33,948 nucleotides of DNA from Frankia nepalensis. GTDB lineage: Bacteria > Actinomycetota > Actinomycetes > Frankiales > Frankiaceae. Positions within the stretch are counted from its first letter, which is position 1. Each line of letters starts with the position of its first letter. A program made the translations under genes and the position numbers. The stretch spans positions 35,404-69,351 of the forward strand of contig NZ_JADWYU010000100.1 in NCBI RefSeq assembly GCF_016786325.1. Reading direction: 5' to 3'. Below are positions 16,068 through 23,340 of the stretch, piece by piece. The notes beneath the pieces are model-generated. The model worked only from the letters and a program-made list of their open reading frames with translations, ran no database searches and was not told the origin of the DNA.

Positions 16068-17063
16068 CTAGGCGCGGGCGGCCAAAGGACGGGTGACGGC
16101 GACGACGTCGGTCCACGAGGAGATGTCCGAGACCACGACGCCCCAGCGAGCGCCCTTCGCCGCGATCATCTGACCGTTGCCGACGTACATCCCGACGTGG
16201 CCCGGAGCTGCCACCGTGCCGTCCGTGCCGGGAATGAACAGCAGGTCGCCGGGCTGCAGGGTGACGCCGGAGACGCGCGGCCCGGCCCTGACCTGGTCGG
16301 TGGTAACCCGGGGCAGCTCGACGCCGATCGTCCGGTAGGCCGCCTGGACCAGCGACGAGCAGTCCCACGCGTCCGGGCCGTTCGCCCCCCACACATACGG
16401 CTTGCCGACCTGGGAGCGCACGAACTCGAGCACCGGCGCCACGTCCGCGGCCGACACCTCCCCGCCGGGCGCCAGCGCGTCGCCGTATTCCCTGGCCTTC
16501 GCCAGGATCGTGCGTACGTAGTTGCGCGTTTCCGGGTACGGCGGGACACCGGAGTAGCGCAGTACCGCGCCCGGGCCGGCGTTGTAGGCGGCGAGCATCT
16601 TCTCCTGCCCCGGGCCGGGAACCCGGGCCACCGTCGCCGCGACCGCGCAGTCGTACCGGGCCGCGGCCGGGATCGCGTCCTTCGGATCCCACACGTCGCC
16701 GCCGTTGCCGTGGGTAGCCCAGGTGCCCGGCATGAACTGGGCGATGCCCATCGCGCCGACCGGTGACTGAGCCTGCGGGTTGAAGCCGGATTCCTGGTGA
16801 AGCTGGGCGGCCAGCAGCGCGGGGGTGACCTCGGCACAGCCGGCGTCGTTGGCCGCCTGAATGATCAGGTCGAGGTACTCGTCCGGGATTCCCTCGGAAT
16901 TGGTGATCGTGCGTGGCCCACCGTCGTCATCGAGGAACAGGAACGGGCCGGCGATGAGCAGGACGAGAAGACAGATGAACAGCAGGATTCCGCCGAACAA
17001 CGCCGCGGTGCCGGCGCCGAGCCAGATCATCCATCCGCGCGTCCGCCGCGCCCCCCGAGCCAT
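16068..17063 (-). CDS. Two-domain peptidoglycan hydrolase: lytic transglycosylase plus NlpC/P60 (VirB1-like)
   Basis: 331 residues. A basic N-terminus and one membrane segment (about 13-44) anchor it outside the membrane. The SLT domain has catalytic E91 in HQESGFNP, GIAQFMPGTW at 106-115 and AAYNAGPG at 158-165. The C-terminal NlpC/P60 domain (from about 208) has nucleophile C235 in DCSSL and H289 in PGHVGMYVG. The pair cuts glycan strands and stem peptides. Such two-domain hydrolases are typical of Gram-positive conjugation and type IV secretion loci (TcpG/Orf14-like, VirB1 role), where they open the wall for the channel. The ATG at 17063 has GGGGAG about 8 nt upstream; it lies 12 bp after the lipoprotein gene in the same operon. 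Confidence 0.9.
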   Translation of the reverse strand: MARGARRTRGWMIWLGAGTAALFGGILLFICLLVLLIAGPFLFLDDDGGPRTITNSEGIPDEYLDLIIQAANDAGCAEVTPALLAAQLHQESGFNPQAQSPVGAMGIAQFMPGTWATHGNGGDVWDPKDAIPAAARYDCAVAATVARVPGPGQEKMLAAYNAGPGAVLRYSGVPPYPETRNYVRTILAKAREYGDALAPGGEVSAADVAPVLEFVRSQVGKPYVWGANGPDAWDCSSLVQAAYRTIGVELPRVTTDQVRAGPRVSGVTLQPGDLLFIPGTDGTVAAPGHVGMYVGNGQMIAAKGARWGVVVSDISSWTDVVAVTRPLAARA

Positions 17064-17075
17064 CCCCCGCTCCCC

Positions 17076-17738
17076 TCAGCGCCCGGGCGCGTCGCCCGCG
17101 TCGCCGGACAGGTCGGCGCCGGCGATCCGCCAGGCCCCGGCGGTGTCGCGCAGCAGCGTCACCGTCGGGGTTGAGACGGTCTCGACCGGCGTCGCGTTGT
17201 CCGCGGTGAAGGTGTCACGCACGTTGAGCAGGTAGACGACCCGCCCGGTGGCGGCGGTGTCGCCGAGGGGGGTCGCCGCGAGGACGGTGACGGTGGAGCG
17301 GGCGCCGCGCGCGCGCAGTTCCTCCCAGGCCTCGCCCTCCTCGCCCGCGCCGCCGTCGGTCAGCTGGGCGAGGAAGTCCGGGGTGAAGCAGTCGTCCGTC
17401 CCGGCCCGCTCGACGCCGGCGCCAGGACCGGGGTCGGTGCGCGCGTCGAACGACTGCCAGCGGGCGAAGCAGTGGACGGCGACCGCGGCCGGGTCGACCG
17501 GGTCCGGCGGCGCGCTGGCCTCGGTGCCGATCGTCGCGGTGGCGGTGGCCAGCGGCGGCCCAGGCGCCTGGCTCGCGCCGGGCGGCGGACCGGTGGTCGG
17601 CGGCGGCGTCGCCGAGGCGGCGGCCTGCTCGGCCGAATCCCGCAACGCGGAGCAACCGGTGGCGGCGAAGACGAGCGACAGCGTGGCCATGGCCGCCACG
17701 GCGGCCCCCCTCGCCCGCTCGAACGTCCGATCAGTCAT
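17076..17738 (-). CDS. Lipoprotein with NTF2-like/TcpC-like domain
   Basis: 220 residues from the ATG at 17738. The signal peptide reads MTDRTFERARG plus a hydrophobic run ending in a lipobox-like AATGC. A Pro/Ala-rich linker follows, then a compact domain of about 130 residues (AVHCFARWQSFD to TVTLLRDTAGAWRIAGADL) with the strand pattern of NTF2-like proteins such as VirB8/TcpC. I recognise the fold only by pattern. A GTG at 17798 that overlaps the upstream HTH stop as GTGA is an alternative start giving 240 residues; I prefer 17738 because it gives a normal signal peptide, but neither has a good Shine-Dalgarno. It lies in an operon between the HTH protein and the peptidoglycan hydrolase, so it is probably an outer-surface part of the secretion-like system. 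Confidence 0.7.
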   Translation of the reverse strand: MTDRTFERARGAAVAAMATLSLVFAATGCSALRDSAEQAAASATPPPTTGPPPGASQAPGPPLATATATIGTEASAPPDPVDPAAVAVHCFARWQSFDARTDPGPGAGVERAGTDDCFTPDFLAQLTDGGAGEEGEAWEELRARGARSTVTVLAATPLGDTAATGRVVYLLNVRDTFTADNATPVETVSTPTVTLLRDTAGAWRIAGADLSGDAGDAPGR

Positions 17739-17794
17739 GCCACCGCGCACCGGCGCCGCCGCCCGTTCGATGGGGAGACTCGGCCCGCCGGCGG

Positions 17795-18214
17795 TCACTC
17801 ACGGCCGTCTAGCCAGTCCCGCACCCGGCCGCGGCGGATCCGCCACTGGTGCCCGACCTTGCGAGCCGGGATGGCCCGTTCGGACAGCAGCCGCAGGACC
17901 GTGCTCTCCGAGAGCCGCAGCCAGCTGACGAGCTCGTCCACAGTCAGGACGTCGTCGTCGTCCAGACGAGGGGGCCGATGAGGCGGAAGCCCTCCCGCCA
18001 GGCCCGGGGTTCCGCCCGGATCGGCGGAGCTTGGGGTTCCCGCCAGATCGGCGAAGCCCGGGGATCCACTCGGATCGGCGGAACCGGTCCGGGAGGTCTG
18101 CCGGGAGCCCCGGGGCTCCGGCCGGATCCGGGGTTCCTGCCGAATCGGCGGAGCCGATCCGGCAGGTCCGGGAGCCGATCCGGCAGGTCCGGCGGTCGGC
18201 ACGCCCTCCTGCAT
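17795..18214 (-). CDS. Helix-turn-helix protein, excisionase/BldC type
   Basis: 139 residues from the ATG at 18214, with a GAAAGGGG Shine-Dalgarno about 8 nt upstream. The last ~55 residues form a MerR-like winged HTH of the HTH_17 family (LTVDELVSWLRLSESTVLRL, then KVGHQWRIRRGRVRDWL), as in excisionases, AlpA and BldC. It should bind DNA and may regulate the divergent operons, or be a recombination directionality factor left from a mobile element. Residues 1-80 are low complexity (GPAGSAP and GTP/ADP-like units) encoded by 21- and 27-bp tandem repeats. It heads the operon HTH, lipoprotein, hydrolase and is divergent from the MinD-like gene over a 394-bp gap. No integrase gene is near, which favours a regulator. 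Confidence 0.8.
   Translation of the reverse strand: MQEGVPTAGPAGSAPGPAGSAPPIRQEPRIRPEPRGSRQTSRTGSADPSGSPGFADLAGTPSSADPGGTPGLAGGLPPHRPPRLDDDDVLTVDELVSWLRLSESTVLRLLSERAIPARKVGHQWRIRRGRVRDWLDGRE
18006..18191 (-). repeat. 27-bp and 21-bp tandem repeats in the HTH gene
   Basis: Three 27-bp units begin with GGGGTTCC or GGGGATCC at 18006, 18033 and 18060 and contain GATCGGCG. A perfect 21-bp unit is doubled at 18150-18170 and 18171-18191. All periods are multiples of three, so the reading frame is kept and the repeats make the low-complexity N-terminus. Confidence 0.8.
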
Positions 18215-18608
18215 CGCGGCTGCCCCTTTCGAACGGGTCAGTAGTCAATACCGCTGACGCCCACGGAGGCATGAGGGCCGCCTCTCGCGGCAGTTCCGCA
18301 TCCGCCGCCGCGGCACGGCTCGAACGCGAGCCGCTTCGCGCGGAGGTGGCACGGGACAGAAAGGTCGCCGGCCTCGTTGCCGGCGGCGACGCGTCCCTCA
18401 ACCGCGGTGCCTGCCCGGGGGACACCCCATACCCCAGACGCGGTGACGGACGGTACACCACCCTTGGTAGCCATGGTTAGGCTCTATCGGAGCTTGTCAT
18501 ACTTCAGCGTCGCGGGTTACCCCGATCTGGTGGTGGCCCGGCGCAAGTAACGGTAAGTAATCCCAAGTGGGACCAACAAGCCTGAACCAGCCAGGAGGGC
18601 GACGGCAC
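18215..18608. other. Divergent promoter region between the HTH and MinD-like operons
   Basis: 394 bp, no supported gene. It must hold the promoters of both operons of the secretion-like island. On the plus strand TTGTCA (18494-18499) is a reasonable -35, but the hexamer 17 nt later (TTACCC) is a poor -10. On the minus strand a TTGACT lies near 18240 without a matching -10. CCTTGG and ATGG-type short palindromes are seen near 18462-18478. Confidence 0.4.
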
Positions 18609-20510
18609 GTGAGCAATGTGCCACCGACACCGTACGGCGAGGAAGGCGACGCGCGACCGGTATCCCTCATCGGCGCACAGTTCTCCGCGGCAAAGCCACC
18701 GCCCGGTGAGGGCGATGGTGATTTCCGTCACGGAGACGGCGCCTGGGATGACCCGGACTCGTCGGCTTCTTCCAGCCGGCCTGGCCGGCGCCGGCACCGC
18801 CGCGGCCGGGCGGGCGGCCCTCCGCCCGCGGCCGCGCCCCCCGGCGACGAGGCATTCCACCTGGACGACGGCCCGCAGGCACCGCCGCCCACGGGCCCGC
18901 GCCGGCGCGGCCGGCAGCCCGGGGAACAGCAGCAGTCCGGGGAACAGACGACCCGGCCGCTCCCGCCACCCGCCGACCCGCCGCCGGCCCCGAGTCAGCC
19001 GCCGGCCCCGAGTCAGCCATCGGCAAGGCCGGCCGCGGCGCGACCCACCGCCACGCCACCCGAGCCGGCGCGCGCCGAGCCGGCGCGGCCGGCGCGGCCG
19101 GGCTGGCTGCCGGCTACGCCGCACGTCTCCGCCCCCGGCGGCCCGCCGCCGACCTCGCCCGCGACCGCCCCGGCCGCCCCGGCCGCCGGCCGGGAAGCGC
19201 CCGCGGGCTCCCCTACGGCCAGGCCGGCGACGCCATCGCCCCCCGCGCCGGCCGCCCCCGCCACCAGCCGAGGCCGGCCCGCGGCCCAGCCACCGACGGC
19301 CAGGGCCCGTCCCGTAGGCCCTCCCGAGCCGGCCGAGCGATCCGAGCCAGCGCGAGCGGCCGCGCGGCCGGCCGAACCGGCGCGGGTGGCCAGGCCCGCC
19401 GCCGCCGGGCCGTCTCCCATACAGCAGGCCGTGCCGGAGAGTGCCTCGAGCACGGAGGTCACCAGGCGCCCGTCGGCCGAGCCACCGCTGCCGGCCGTGG
19501 TCGAGGACGACTGGGACTGGCCGGACGAGGACGACCTCGCCCCCTGGGACGAGATCCCGATGCGCGAGTCCCTTCCCGACCGGGCGGCGGCCGAGCTACC
19601 CGGTTCATGGCGGATCGGGATCACCTCGGCGTTCCCTTACTCGGGCACGACCACGCTGGTCGGCATCCTCGGCCTGGTCCTGGCCGGGGCGCGCGGGGAG
19701 TCGGTGCTCGCCGTCGACCTGCGGCCGAGCACCTGGCCGGACGAGGATCCGGACGAGCCACGCGGTGACCCGCTGTGCCCGCGGGTTGGCCTCCCCGGCG
19801 ACGTCACGGTCGCGGATGTCGCGCGCCGCCGCGGCGGAGGGCCCACCGGGCTACGCGCGATGATCGGGACCACGGGAGACGAGCCGGCGCTAGAGGTGGT
19901 GCCGCTGCGCCGGGGCGACGCCACGACCGGAGGTGGCGGCGCGGTGGTGCCCGCCGACGACACCGTCACGCCCGGGATGCTGCGCTCGGCCCTCAGCCAG
20001 CTCACCCGCGCCTATCCGCTGGTGCTCATGGACACCCCGGTGGACGCCCCGCTGGCGCCGACCGCGCTGCGGGCCGCCGACCTGGTCGTCGTCGTCAGCC
20101 TCGCGGCGCCCGGGGATCTGGACCGCACCGCGACCGCGCTGCGCGACCCGGCGGCCCCGCTGCTGCCCGTGGACCGGGACGGGCGGCGTCCTCCGGTCAT
20201 CGTCGCCGTGGTCTCGCCGCGCCGCGGCCGCTGGTCACCGCGCACGCGGGCCGCCGCCGGCCGGCTCGCCCGGCACGTGGACACGCTGGTCCGTATTCCC
20301 TACGAAAACCGGCTCGACCCGAGCCGGCGCGCGCCGGTAAGGATCCCACGGCTGCGCCCGAGTACCCGACGGTCGTATCTGCGGCTCGGCGTCACCGTCA
20401 TCGAGGCGCTGGTCCGGCTCGCGGCCGAGGAAACAGCCAAGGCACACGCAACGGTGAACGACGCGACTCGGGGGAGCACTCCGGAAACGCTGCGGACGCC
20501 CGTCGTATGA
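18609..20510 (+). CDS. MinD/ParA-like protein with proline-rich N-terminus and degenerate P-loop
   Basis: 633 residues from the GTG at 18609, with AGGAGG about 10 nt upstream; a GTG 14 codons earlier is possible but has no such site. Residues 1-300 are Pro/Ala/Arg-rich and disordered. An acidic patch (DWDWPDEDD) at about 301-309 leads into a SIMIBI-type ATPase fold: beta strand plus loop SAFPYSGTTT at 340-349, AVDLRPSTW, and the Walker-B-like LVLMDTP with D475. In MinD/ParA the loop reads KGGxGKT; here both lysines are absent, so ATP hydrolysis is doubtful. The layout recalls EspI-like proteins of type VII systems, but the neighbours are type IV secretion-like. It is the first gene of the plus-strand operon and may position or gate the machine. 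Confidence 0.75.
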   Translation: MSNVPPTPYGEEGDARPVSLIGAQFSAAKPPPGEGDGDFRHGDGAWDDPDSSASSSRPGRRRHRRGRAGGPPPAAAPPGDEAFHLDDGPQAPPPTGPRRRGRQPGEQQQSGEQTTRPLPPPADPPPAPSQPPAPSQPSARPAAARPTATPPEPARAEPARPARPGWLPATPHVSAPGGPPPTSPATAPAAPAAGREAPAGSPTARPATPSPPAPAAPATSRGRPAAQPPTARARPVGPPEPAERSEPARAAARPAEPARVARPAAAGPSPIQQAVPESASSTEVTRRPSAEPPLPAVVEDDWDWPDEDDLAPWDEIPMRESLPDRAAAELPGSWRIGITSAFPYSGTTTLVGILGLVLAGARGESVLAVDLRPSTWPDEDPDEPRGDPLCPRVGLPGDVTVADVARRRGGGPTGLRAMIGTTGDEPALEVVPLRRGDATTGGGGAVVPADDTVTPGMLRSALSQLTRAYPLVLMDTPVDAPLAPTALRAADLVVVVSLAAPGDLDRTATALRDPAAPLLPVDRDGRRPPVIVAVVSPRRGRWSPRTRAAAGRLARHVDTLVRIPYENRLDPSRRAPVRIPRLRPSTRRSYLRLGVTVIEALVRLAAEETAKAHATVNDATRGSTPETLRTPVV

Positions 20511-20559
20511 TTCGCCAGACCTGCGGTCCATTAGGGCGCAGTGCCCGCAGGAAGGGACC

Positions 20560-20988
20560 ATGATGATCGTCGACACCGCGTCCGCGGGGGCGACCATGCT
20601 GCTCGCGGCGGTTGTAGTCAACCCGGAAGACTCCAAGGCACCTGGAATCAACGCCCTGAAAGACCTGGTCAACGGCCTGGCGGCCTATGCGGTCGTCGCC
20701 GCGGTGGCCGCCGTACTGCTCGGCGGCATGGCCTGGGCGCTCGGCGAGCGGATGGGCATGGACCGGGCGTCGTCCGTCGGTAAGAGCGGCGTGCTCGCCG
20801 GCTTCGGGCTTGCTTTCCTCGTCGGGGCCGCCGCCGCGCTCGTCAACTTCTTCCTCGCGACCGGCAGCACCGCCTCCTCCGGCACACCGGACTCCGGCAC
20901 CGACACCAACGGCCAGCGACCGCCGGCCGTCGTCCAGCTGGTGGACCCTCCCGCCGGGGAACATGACGAACCTTCCGCATACTCCTGA
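20560..20988 (+). CDS. Small membrane protein, DUF6112/VirB2-pilin-like
   Basis: 142 residues (141 if the second ATG at 20563 is used, which is better spaced from the GGAAGGG Shine-Dalgarno). The first part (to about 37) ends in NALKDLVNGLA; two membrane segments follow at about 38-60 and 77-98, joined by a short polar loop with GERMGMDRA. The tail is Ser/Thr/Gly-rich and polar. Two short spans after a processed or hydrophobic N-terminus is the VirB2/TrbC layout, and proteins of the DUF6112 type occupy this place in actinobacterial conjugation-like clusters. Assignment is by topology and position. It sits 49 bp after the MinD-like gene; that gap can form a hairpin (CTGCGG at 20521 with CCGCAG at 20545). 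Confidence 0.6.
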   Translation: MMIVDTASAGATMLLAAVVVNPEDSKAPGINALKDLVNGLAAYAVVAAVAAVLLGGMAWALGERMGMDRASSVGKSGVLAGFGLAFLVGAAAALVNFFLATGSTASSGTPDSGTDTNGQRPPAVVQLVDPPAGEHDEPSAYS

Positions 20989-21001
20989 GATGTTCTCCGG
21001 G

Positions 21002-21017
21002 TACCGGCGGGCCGGTA
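21002..21017. promoter_or_regulatory. 16-bp inverted repeat between the pilin-like and VirB8-like genes
   Basis: TACCGGC and GCCGGTA flank GG, a perfect dyad in the 69-bp gap. It could be an operator or a weak hairpin. No function can be shown. Confidence 0.35.
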
Positions 21018-21057
21018 TTGGGATGATGTCCCGGGAGACGGGGAGGGGGAGCGCGCG

Positions 21058-21840
21058 TTGGTCGACCTCATGGACTGGGCCACCAGACGGCTGATCCTTG
21101 TGATCGCCGTGACGGCGATCGTCATGCTTCCCGCGGGCGTTGGCATCGGCTGGGCACTCGCCTCCAGCGGGTCGTCGGCGAGCCCCACCCCGCAAGCCCA
21201 GGCGTCGCAGGCCTCGACACCGCCTTCGCCGACCCAGTCCACCGTGGCCGTGGTCCCCTCGCCGAGCGCCGACGGCGGTGACCATACCGCCGAACCGGCC
21301 GGTTCGCTGCCCGGCGCGCCGAGCCGCGTCAACGAGTTCGGAATACCGGTCGGCTACCCCCACACCCAGGCCGGCGCCATCAGTGCTTGCGGCAACTACG
21401 TCTCGGCCTACATGAACTCGGGAAACCGTGAACCTAGTCGGATTCGTGCAGTTTTAAACTCGATCTCAGCGGCGGACGTAGCTGAGAGGCTAAGTAAGGC
21501 CATTGGCGACGCGGATGCGAAGACGGCGCAGAACTTTGGAATCCCATCGATAAATTCCCCGCAAGCCGCCTTCAATCTTCGAGTTGTGGGCTACCGCGTG
21601 CAAGATTTCGCAAGCAATAAGGCTTTAATCCAGATCTGGGCCACCGGAAGTGTTGGTGTATACGAGGGGTCTCCTGACCTTTCTCCACAGGAAAACTGGG
21701 GGACTGACATATGCACGGTCACATGGAACGGAGAAGATTGGAAACTGGCTGACGCCGGAAATGGTCCCAACGGCCCGGTGCCAACAGAACGTGCTTCCGA
21801 ACAGTTTCAGCGCTTCCTCCTGCAAGGAGCACCTGCGTGA
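21058..21840 (+). CDS. VirB8/TcpC-like membrane-anchored NTF2-like protein
   Basis: 260 residues. The TTG at 21058 is chosen because a GGGGAGGGGGA Shine-Dalgarno lies about 8 nt before it; an ATG four codons later is the alternative. One membrane span at about 11-35, a Ser/Pro/Gln linker to about 95, then a globular outer domain with the alternating strand pattern and terminal TVTWNGEDWKLAD stretch seen in VirB8/TcpC-like proteins. The role would be an assembly platform of the channel. The globular half has much lower GC than the rest of the gene (28 of 60 at 21601-21660 against 45 of 60 at 21181-21240) and two TTA leucine codons (21454, 21625). The stop overlaps the next start as GTGA. Confidence 0.65.
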   Translation: MVDLMDWATRRLILVIAVTAIVMLPAGVGIGWALASSGSSASPTPQAQASQASTPPSPTQSTVAVVPSPSADGGDHTAEPAGSLPGAPSRVNEFGIPVGYPHTQAGAISACGNYVSAYMNSGNREPSRIRAVLNSISAADVAERLSKAIGDADAKTAQNFGIPSINSPQAAFNLRVVGYRVQDFASNKALIQIWATGSVGVYEGSPDLSPQENWGTDICTVTWNGEDWKLADAGNGPNGPVPTERASEQFQRFLLQGAPA

Positions 21841-23192
21841 CCTCGTCCGACACGACACTCGCCGTTGGCTTTGACCCACTGTCCGGCATAAAGGACGCTC
21901 TCACCGGCGCGGTCTCTGGCACGGCGGATGCCTTTCTGGACTCCATTGGGACCGCGTTCTGCAACATGGCGGCGGATCTGTCGGCGTCGGTGTTCAGCTT
22001 CGCGGCCCAGAAGACGGCCGTTGACCTGCGAGCCGACTACGTGGTCGAGAACTACAACATCGTGTTCGGTGTTTCGATCATGGTCGTGACCGGGCTCTTC
22101 ATCTGCTCCTGTGTCGTCGGCGCGGTCCGCGGTGACCCGCACCTGTTCGCTCGGGCGGTGGCGTCGACCGGGACGGCGATTCTCGGGTCGTTCGTCGCAT
22201 TGACCTTGCTGCAGATGGTGCTCACCGCATCCGATGGCGTGGCCGATGCATTCGGTAACGGAGAGCCACTGGGTGCGAGCCTGGTGGCGCAGCTGCGTGC
22301 CCTGCCGGAGCAAGGCAACTTCGCGCTCGACATGGTTTTGTCGCTGCTGGTCGCGTTGTTCTCGTTCGCGCTGTTCGTAGTGCTTTATATCCGGAAGGTC
22401 GCGATCATCGCCGTGGCGGTGTTCATCCCGCTCTACCTCGCGGGACAGCCGTCGATGTCGACCAGCACCTGGATGAAGCGGGCCACCGAGATGCTGGTCG
22501 CCCTTATCTTCGCCAAGCCGGTGATCTACGCGATCTTCACACTGGGTGCCGGCATGGCGAGCGACTCCACCGGCTCCGCGGCGGATCAGACGCTGACCAT
22601 TCTTGGCGGAGTCGTGGTGATGATCGCGGCCGTGTTCTCACCGTTCCTGCTGATGCAGCTGTTCGGGTTCGCCGACGTGCACCTGATGCGCGCGGTCGGT
22701 GGCGCGGGCCGCCGCGGCGCGGCGTCGTTCGGTCAGGGCGCGGGCGCGCTGCTCGGTCACACCTCACGGGACACCTTCCGCGGCATCGGCGCCCGGCTGC
22801 AGACCCGTAACCGCGGCGTGCTCGACGCCGGCGCCGCGCTGCCCGCCGGCATCTCGGCCGGCGCCGGCTCGGCCCGGCCAACGGTCCGGGCCGCCCGCCC
22901 CGGCACCACCCGGCCCGGCGTGGCCGGCCGCCCGCGGATCGGCCGGCCGGCGGTGGCCACGGCCGGCGGCTCGGGCGTCGGCGCGGGTACCAGCGTGGTG
23001 CGTGGCGGCGCGGCCGCCGCGATCCCGGCCCGCTCCGCGGCGGGACGGGTCCCCGCGCGGGTCGGGACGGCCACTCGCGCAACCGCGCCCGCCGCCGGCA
23101 CGTCCCACACTTCGGGGACGGGTGGCCCATCGGCGCGGGTGGCCCGCCCGCCGGTGACGCCGCCCACCCGCCCGCGGGTACCCGGCGGCTGA
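21837..23192 (+). CDS. VirB6/TrbL-like polytopic membrane protein
   Basis: 451 residues from the GTG at 21837 (GTGA overlap, AAGGAG upstream). About six membrane segments: 74-97, 107-130, 163-184, 186-203, 218-240 and 252-275. The basic residues between the third and fourth spans (YIRKVAI) and the motif PFLLMQLFGFAD after the last span fit TrbL/VirB6-type proteins that form the inner-membrane channel in conjugation systems. The C-terminal ~160 residues are Ala/Gly/Pro/Arg-rich, basic and probably disordered on the cytoplasmic side. The first ~70 residues contain two cysteines and amphipathic helices. It is followed by tandem hairpins in a 148-bp gap before the next gene. Confidence 0.75.
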   Translation: MTSSDTTLAVGFDPLSGIKDALTGAVSGTADAFLDSIGTAFCNMAADLSASVFSFAAQKTAVDLRADYVVENYNIVFGVSIMVVTGLFICSCVVGAVRGDPHLFARAVASTGTAILGSFVALTLLQMVLTASDGVADAFGNGEPLGASLVAQLRALPEQGNFALDMVLSLLVALFSFALFVVLYIRKVAIIAVAVFIPLYLAGQPSMSTSTWMKRATEMLVALIFAKPVIYAIFTLGAGMASDSTGSAADQTLTILGGVVVMIAAVFSPFLLMQLFGFADVHLMRAVGGAGRRGAASFGQGAGALLGHTSRDTFRGIGARLQTRNRGVLDAGAALPAGISAGAGSARPTVRAARPGTTRPGVAGRPRIGRPAVATAGGSGVGAGTSVVRGGAAAAIPARSAAGRVPARVGTATRATAPAAGTSHTSGTGGPSARVARPPVTPPTRPRVPGG

Positions 23193-23340
23193 ACCGCTCG
23201 CGAACCGGCCGACGGGTTGACGGTCGCCGCCCGTCGGGCAAGGCGGGACGCGGCCGGTCACCGGCCGGCCGGCGCGGCCGGCCGCGCCGGGCATTGAGTT
23301 GGCGTCGATAACCATCTAGGACCGCGTTGGAATAGAGGTC
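23193..23340 (+). other. Gap with tandem GC-rich hairpins inside the secretion-like operon
   Basis: A 6-bp stem (GGCCGG 23252-23257 with CCGGCC 23261-23266) is followed by a perfect 22-bp palindrome (23269-23290). Just after it TTGAGT (23294-23299) and TAGGAC (23317-23322) are 17 nt apart, a weak promoter candidate. The gap may end the upstream message and restart it for the two ATPase-related genes. Confidence 0.45.

Noticed and set aside
15652-16692. 346-residue minus-strand open frame
   Set aside because: Overlaps the SLT/NlpC gene in another frame and has Arg/Gly-rich shadow composition.
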